Assembly (NCBI GenBank): GCA_024500155.1
Contig: CM044874.1
Location: 72,897,795-72,961,794 of the forward strand
DNA from: Chenopodium formosanum
Lineage: Eukaryota > Streptophyta > Magnoliopsida > Caryophyllales > Amaranthaceae
Direction of reading: 5' to 3'
Length of the DNA stretch: 64,000 bases
Shown here: piece after piece, positions 57,765-64,000 of the stretch
Layout of the letters: every line of letters begins with the position of its first letter
How positions within the stretch are numbered: position 1 is the stretch's first letter
Translations under genes and position numbers: made by a program
The notes under the pieces: generated by a model
What the model was told of the DNA's origin: nothing
What the model saw: only the letters and a program-made list of their open reading frames with translations
Databases searched by the model: none

Positions 57765-60700
57765 TTAAGCTTGATCACCATCTGCACCACTTTGAGAACG
57801 GCCTCCCATACGACCACGACCCCGACCACGACCCCCACGACCATAGCCTCGGCCACCACCTCGGCCACCTTGAAACCTACCACCTCGATCACTTTGATAG
57901 CCACCACCTCGACCACCTTGATACCCTCCACCTCTACCACCTTGATACCCACCACTACGATCACCTTGATAGCCACCACCTTGATCTCCTTGATACCCAC
58001 CACCCCGACCACCTTGATCTCCTTGATACCCACCACCCCGACCACCTTGATACCCACCGCCTCGACCACCTTGATACCCACCACCTCGGCCACCTTGATA
58101 ACCACCATCTCGATCTCCATAATACCTACTGTTTCGGCCTCCTGGCCCTCCTTGATACCCACCATCCCGACCTCCTTGATACCCACCATCTTGGCCTGCT
58201 TGATATCCACCATCTCGACTTACTTGATAACCACCATCTGTCACAAAATTTTTAAATACCATTGAGAATAGCAAAGAAGAGCATGCACTATGCACTTATG
58301 CAGCTACATGAGTCAAATCCTCAAAAATCTCTATCAAGTAAGTAGCAATTCCATTTGCGTCAGTTATGTAGTACGCAAAGGAATCATATTGCTATAACAC
58401 CCTTAAAGTTAAAAGAATCCATGGCTTCATGATAGGTGCAGGCGCATTCATCTTCCATAGATTTTTGCTTTAATCAACACTATTCCAGTCAAACAAGGTA
58501 TGGCACAGCCAATACTTTGCTCAATTCACATTTTAAAACTACTAATTTCTCCGGCAAATGTACATAAATGAAATGGGATTTCTATCACCAAATCAGCATT
58601 ACAGCACTCTAACAATCCCAGAACTGCATGAGTTTGGGGAACTGGTAAAAAAGTTTCTGCAGAAAATGTACTATGTGGAGATGGGAAATTTTCTTTGCCA
58701 AATCAGCATTACAGCCCGCTCTCAATCCCCAAACAAAAGAGGGCGGGGGAGGGGGGGGGGGGGGGGAATTGGTTAAATATAAATATAAACAAAAGAGTGG
58801 TTAATATTTACAATTATTGATAGTGCAACAAAAATGCCATTGTTACATAGGAGATTTTGGGATGCCAAGATAGTCATCTGATTCAAGGAAAATTAAACAT
58901 ATTATACTCACCATAATATCTCCCCCAGCCTCTACCTCGTCCACCTCCTCTGCCCCAGTTTGAGTACCCTCCATTATCTGCTTACAATCAATAAAGTAGA
59001 TGTAATCAAAATTACAGTAACAGGAAACAATAACAGCATAATGCTTAAAGAACGTTACTTGTTCGAAGTTCATACCCTGGTATGATCCATAGCCACCCCT
59101 TCCCCAGTTCTGTCCTCGGCCTCTCCCTCTCCCTCTACCACGTCCACGTCCTCGGCCATATGATTCTATCCAAAAGAATGCCAAGAGAGTATCAGACAAA
59201 CAGTAATTGAATGATGTATAGTTGTATAATCATACATTGGGCGAGCAATTAGCCTATTACCACCACGTTCTTGTCTAGGTTGAAGTTGCTGTTGCTGATA
59301 ATAGTTTTGTTGTTTGGGCTGCTCATACTGGGATGGAGCTTGATACCTTCAAAACATAAAATAATAAGAGCCATTAAGAGCAGAGTAGATGTAAAAGTGT
59401 AAAACCATATTAGGCAGGAAGCACCATAGCTCAGTATAGGCAAAAATAAGATGAGACATATAATGCTGGTTCATCAATCTAACTTAAAAATGAATGGAAA
59501 AAAAAAAACTCATACAGCACTGATCCTGTTAAACATGATGTACTGTACAACTGAACTGACCAATATGGATGAAGCTTACACTTAACTAGATATACACTCA
59601 AGACTCAACTATATATAGACTGATCATAGTAATTAAATTTTTTTAAGTAACGACATGCAACCAGCTCTGGAGAAGGGGGGAATAAGCTGAATTCAACTAA
59701 ATAATACTTCGTAATCAATACAAGAAATCCACATGACTGCTCCATTGTCCCCTATACTAGGGATACCCAATCAAAAAGTCATCCTTGAGTAGACAAAACA
59801 TCAGATTCCAAGAGTTCAACACACAAATAAGTACAGACAAGGAGGTCTCATAAGAGCAAACTTCAATAATAAATTAACAGGCAACAAAAATAGTACCCTG
59901 GAGAGTTCTTATTTAGCTCATTAGTTGACAGGGTGATAGAGATCATTGATACTTGACGCTCAGTTTCCACTCTGCGGAGATCCAAAAGCAATGGTAAACA
60001 CAGCAATACATCAAAAACAGCAATGCGTACATGATCTGCAGTGAAACTTACGGTATTAGACCCTCTTCAATGGGTTCCCAGAAATCTGTAATGCTAACTG
60101 AACTGATGACAATGTCTTGATGCAAGTGGGGAATTCTCTTCTGCAATAGCAAACAACTTAGTACAGCTTAGTACAACTATTATAAAAACAGTGATCACCG
60201 TAAATTGTCAAAGAGAAGCTTTGAAGGGAATGACAGTCAAAGAATAGCTTAGAAGAGTATGACTAACCTTTATAATCTCTGAAATAGCAACAGTTTTGCT
60301 AATAGCCTGCCCCATAGCTTTCAAAACAATTTCTTTTGCATGCTTCTCCTGTAGAGTTTTCATAAGTGTTAATATGATTTGAGCAAAGGCACCTGGCAAT
60401 AACATAATAATTTTATTTTTCCACCTTCATATGAAGTTATGAACTTTACAAAACACCTTATACATAAGGTGAGCAACCACATCACAAATTTAAAAGGTTC
60501 AAAGTTGCAAACCTAGATCTAAACACCAGCAACAGATCATCACAAGAAAGAGCAACAACAAAGAAAAGGTAATATACAAGAGGTGTATAGCATTGATATG
60601 AAATGGCAATATGAACACCATCAGTGTTCCAGCAATTTACAACCAAACAAAAAAGTGCACTATGCAGCATAATGAAGGGGGTAAATTTGATCGTGTTACA

Positions 60701-62142
60701 ACGTGAGGGTTATACCTGAATCAAAGGTGATTAGGCACTAAATTAACCACATTCAAAGCAAATAACATCTGACTTATACTTCATTCAACCCCCCCCCCCC
60801 CCCCCCTCTCTAAAAAAAATAAAAATAAAAAAACATTTTTATAGAATTACAGAGGAAATTCAGTTTCCTTCCATAGATTCTTGATGAAAAGATCCACACA
60901 ACAATGTCATTACTGAATCAGCTCTACAATAAACCAAGCTGTCTTCCTGGTAAGAGGTCAGAACCATGATTTATGGTAATCATAAACTCACAACTTTGAT
61001 TAATATTAGGAGATATAACAATTGATCAAGAAATTGGTCAACTTTCATTAAAGGGATGTGATCCCACTTATTCACATTTGAGAGATTTTGGATGCGTCAG
61101 CAAGCGATTCAGCAATGGCAGACTCCTCCAACAGCAAACTCTTCGGTATACATCTATGCCATATCTACTAATATTAATCAGTCATGTTAACCCCATAAGT
61201 TCTTAATTTTCACTATCTATATATATAAGGCACTAGTTTTGCGAGAGAACAAACTCCTAAAAGTTCATGGGTCTACCCTAAATAGATTCTTTCATTAAGA
61301 ACAAGATTCTAATCAGTTCACATTTCACCTCACTCACACAGATCCTCATCCTAAAATCGCGAGCACAAACCTCTAACAACATAATGACGGCATTGAGACA
61401 TTTAATTGGAACAAAATCACACCCAATAATCACATTAATATCGTTGTACTCTCAATACACCAAAACATAAAAACTCCATACAAATTACAAAACCTCGGCA
61501 TTGTCCAATCAATACATATTCACCTCACTCTCACTAATACTCATCATACAATCGCGAACACGGACCTCATTTAATCACCAAAATCACAATAATCACCTGA
61601 AAACCGTTGTATTCTCAATACATCAAAACATAATAACTCCACAAAACCTCGCATTGTCTAATCAATACATATTCAACTCACCCTCACTAATACTCATCCT
61701 ACAATCGCAAACACGAACCTTAATCAATTGAAACCGTAATCACGCTCAATAATCTCCTGAAAATCGTTGTAATTTCACTACATTCACAAATTATCCGAAA
61801 AACGCATAAAGCAGCAAAAATCACAACACAATTACTCAACAAAAATTCCAAAAACCTCAGCATTGTCCAAATAGCGAGAATTACATCATCACAACAATAT
61901 AAACGCTTGAAAAATCGGTGAATATCAACAAAAATCGGTCAAAAAATAGCAAAAAATCAGCAATTAAAACTGAAACGACGAATCATAAAAAAAAAAAAAA
62001 AAAAAAAAAAAAAGTTGACCTGAAGAAGAGTGGTGGCATAGCTGATGTAATTGCGAATGAGACCTTGAGTAGTGATGCGAATTTCGTTCTCCTTAATCGG
62101 AATTTCAGGCTTAGGTTTCTCAACTCTAGCGTACTTGTCCAT
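57765..62142 (-). CDS. Alba-domain nucleic-acid-binding protein with RGG/YQG tail
   Basis: Eight exons: 62020-62142, 60268-60348, 60052-60140, 59897-59971, 59261-59346, 59076-59165, 58912-58977, 57765-58237; the phases join to 360 residues. Residues 1 to about 120 are the Alba domain: MDKYARVEKPKPEIPIKENE, IRITTQGLIRNYISYATTLL, HAKEIVLKAMGQAISKTVAI and VSITDFWEPIEEGL. A Gln-rich linker follows, then an RG-rich block (GRGRGRGRGRGRG), then a C-terminal array of GGYQGGRG repeats ending MGGRSQSGADGDQA. Plant long Alba proteins (ALBA4-6 type) bind RNA and R-loops and join cytoplasmic granules. RGG arrays bind RNA and promote condensates (family knowledge). Telo-box-like AACCCTAAAACC motifs lie upstream at 62211-62247. 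Confidence 0.94.
57850..58237 (-). repeat. Coding minisatellite of the ALBA RGG/YQG tail
   Basis: A 24-27-bp unit (coding GGYQGGRG and variants GDRG, GDQG) is repeated about fifteen times in exon 8. Because of the periodicity, long open frames appear in several other frames on both strands; these are shadows. Confidence 0.9.
58741..58768. repeat. G-rich homopolymer in ALBA intron 7
   Basis: GGGCGGGGGA followed by about 17 G. On the transcript strand it is a C run. Confidence 0.85.
60788..60806. repeat. C homopolymer in ALBA intron 1
   Basis: About 19 C followed by CTCTCT and an A-rich stretch; a G tract in the transcript. Confidence 0.85.
61318..61870. repeat. Three tandem units of about 155-200 bp in ALBA intron 1
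   Basis: Each unit carries CACCTCACTC(or CC)TCAC, TACTCATCNTACAATCGC-like words, a CGTTGTA-TCTCAATACA block and ends GCATTGTCCAA. Units begin near 61318, 61515 and 61670. Confidence 0.75.
61987..62013 (-). repeat. Poly(A/T) run next to the ALBA exon 1 donor
   Basis: In the transcript the 5' splice site GTCAAC is followed at once by about 27 U. No other intron in the window has this. Confidence 0.85.
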
Positions 62143-62204
62143 TGTTGATGACGATTGAGGAGAGAGAAAGTGCGATTTGGAGGAGAGAGAAAGACGAACT
62201 CAAC

Positions 62205-62270
62205 CAACCCTAAAACCCTTGAGGAGAGAGATTATGAACCCTAAAACCTCCAATCTCAACTGGAAGCCCA
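62205..62270 (-). promoter_or_regulatory. Telo-box-like and GCCCA motifs upstream of ALBA
   Basis: AACCCTAAAACC occurs twice (62213 and 62236), and AGCCCAA sits at about 62264. These resemble the telo-box/site II pairing seen upstream of NSN1. They lie 60-130 bp before the start codon and may be partly in the 5' UTR. Confidence 0.5.
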
Positions 62271-62663
62271 ATGGTCAGTTTTATTTTACTTTAATTTAAT
62301 TTTTTTAAAGATAAATTAATTATCCTAAATTTTTTAAATTTGTTTTGGCATTTTTGAATGTACATTTATAATTATCGTCATTTTACGGATAAACGAAAAG
62401 GGAATTTATCTCTTTAAAAAAAAAAGCAAAAAAAAAAAGGGGGAATTTATCAAGTACAATGTACATTGTGGTACAGATTACGAAGAGGGAGTGAAGGGAG
62501 AAATATGGAAATATGGGGTTTGGATTTTGTTATGGTGTACGTGTACGGCTTAGATTGGTTGGGTGATGCAAAGTAGATTAGGCCTAAACTATTGGTTGTT
62601 AGCTTGGACTTTGGATAAAAATAATTTGAACCGGTAACCTCCGATACATAAAAGTTAACATTT

Positions 62664-62833
62664 GGTATGTTCACATTTAATAAATTGGACTGAACTAAAC
62701 TAAATTGATTGGAGCTGAACTGAACTGAATAGAATAGAGCTGAATGAATATTTTATGAGAGAAGGAAATTAGGAGCTGAACTGAACTGATTGAAGCTGAA
62801 CTGAGTTGAAATTAAGATGAAGTAAACAGGCCC
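62664..62833. mobile_element. CTGAA-family Tourist-like MITE
   Basis: The right end AGTAAACAGGCCC is followed by TTA; the left end (GGTATGTTCAC) is decayed. The interior has many CTGAA words and the family block GAGAGAAGGAAATTAGGAGC, shared with 55122. Confidence 0.7.
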
Positions 62834-63404
62834 TTAATCATTTACTCCGTATTATCATCTCAAATTCTCAATCAACTTTTATTAATGATTTAAATTTCAG
62901 AAAACTATATTCCTTTCATTTGTTATGTAAATTAGAGGTTATATACTATGTAATTTAATTATTTTTCACACTAGTAGAATATGCATACTTATGAGGTAGG
63001 AAAAAAAAAAAGTAATACCCGAGGCAACATCCGGAATTATAAAACCAATCAAACATAATTATCCACTTAAAGAAGTATAAAGTAGTAGCCGGGACATCCA
63101 CAAAGTTATACACTAGTTTCAAGATCAAAGATGGTATTTGATAATTTTTTATGCACATCTAAACATCTTGTGTGTATCAAGTGTATGATACAATCAAAAT
63201 AACTTTCTTATGTGCTTGTAGAAAAATTGTACTTCGTATTTATTATGTCTTATTAAGTGCAACCAATTGTAGGGTGATGACCCTTAGCTTCCTGATTATG
63301 TATTATACTGAGCAGAAATGTTTAGAGATTCAATAGGTCCAATCCACAATTAAAGTCTAGTGGCTAACTATCCATATGCATGTCAAGTAAATCTTGTACC
63401 AATA

Positions 63405-63560
63405 AATTGTTGGCTCATAAGGCTTTCACCTTAAATCCTAGAGGTGTGGGGTTCGAATCTTATCAAATGAAGATATTGGGGGCAGAAATTCTCTTACCCT
63501 CCCCTCTATTTTTAAGTATTTGGCCTACAAATACCGATTTAAAATAACCAAAAGGGTGAG
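63405..63560 (+). mobile_element. tRNA-like SINE fragment, different family
   Basis: TTGGCTCATAAGG (A-box-like) and GGGTTCGAATCTTA (B-box-like) lie about 40 bp apart, followed by a non-tRNA body. No poly(A) tail or target duplication was identified. Confidence 0.5.
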
Positions 63561-64000
63561 GTCTGATCAGGATCCTCCTTACCACTAAAATATCAGTTTA
63601 ATATTGTAATGCACTCATGCATGCGTTCAGTGTTTCTAATCAAAATTTTAATTATTTTGTTAGCCATGTCATGTTGAATTGTGAGTTTGTGAAACACATT
63701 GTGCATCTATATAGCCAAAAATACTAGTAAGGCATGACCAATGGGCAATGGCCGCCCATAATAACATGTCGTGTTACGTCTTCTACAGTTCTACATTTTA
63801 AATCTCTACCCCATGTTGTGCCTTGAGTCAGCTTAGTACCATCTTTGAACAATCAAACTTATTTTGTAAAGTGCGGAGTAGAAAACTAGAAATTGATCAA
63901 GGATCAAGGGGTAAGTGCGTAAGTCTATATTTGTCATTTCACGACACTAGGTTAGTAGACTAGTACTGTAACATCTTCTCAAAGTCGCACAAATTGAATT

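Larger units (their letters stand above)
62143..64000. other. Promoter of ALBA and intergenic DNA
   Basis: After the ALBA promoter comes a CTGAA-family element (62664-62833) and a tRNA-like SINE fragment (63405-63560). No protein gene is supported up to the window end. Confidence 0.55.

Noticed and set aside
57740..58255. Plus-strand frames of more than 160 codons rich in His/Asp/Leu or Thr/Ile
   Set aside because: They are mirror frames of the repetitive ALBA exon 8; periodic 24-27-bp units keep several frames free of stops.
63405..63480. Possible tRNA gene
   Set aside because: A- and B-box-like motifs are present, but the acceptor and anticodon stems do not form; a SINE fragment fits better.

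Overview
The window is nuclear DNA of a flowering plant. Genes have many short exons with GT-AG introns and AT-rich intergenic DNA. Protein products are plant-specific (VAMP72-type R-SNARE, glucuronokinase, SDI1/MS5-type TPR protein, plastid proteins). Transposable elements are plant types (Helitrons, MITEs, tRNA-derived SINEs, a Mutator-like foldback), and there is an inserted piece of plastid rpoB. Words such as TACGGAGTA/TACTCCGTA and TACGAAGTA/TACTTCGTA recur, a habit I associate with Caryophyllales (spinach/beet relatives); that placement is an inference.

Layout. 0.7-7.9 kb, minus: a six-or-more-exon gene for an unrecognised plant protein, with a possible one-base frame break and a plastid rpoB insertion in a 3.6 kb intron. 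9.2-14.2 kb, plus: nine-exon nucleolar GTPase NSN1/GNL3. 17.7-18.6 kb, plus: single-exon inositol polyphosphate multikinase (IPK2). 19-29 kb: no protein gene, but a same-strand (minus) cluster of about eight 7SL (SRP) RNA genes and relics, interrupted by nested Helitrons, a hAT-like foldback, MITEs and a broken copy of an IPK2 segment. 29.5-30.6 kb: a Mutator-like foldback inside another inverted-repeat element. 30.8-35.8 kb, plus: six-exon glucuronokinase. 37.0-39.5 kb, minus: three-exon plastid protein like At4g13200. 40.7-44.6 kb, plus: five-exon VAMP721/722. 45.3-47.5 kb, minus: four-exon pantothenate synthetase. 51.5-54.6 kb, minus: four-exon SULFUR DEFICIENCY-INDUCED-like TPR protein. 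57.8-62.1 kb, minus: eight-exon Alba-domain protein with an RGG/YQG-repeat tail. The ends and gaps are non-coding.

The protein genes are mostly unrelated housekeeping or metabolic genes and form no operon-like unit. The unusual system is the 7SL RNA cluster. Two copies are about 310 nt with recognisable USE and TATA promoter elements. The others are shortened to about 200-270 nt, but keep the Alu-domain 5' end, a helix-8-like core and the 3' end followed by a T run. A second theme is local duplication: intronic minisatellites, a duplicated terminal exon, and A-rich micro-insertions flanked by 11-18 bp direct repeats.

Exon borders were placed by hand from splice signals, codon phase and family resemblance; no alignment or expression data were available.
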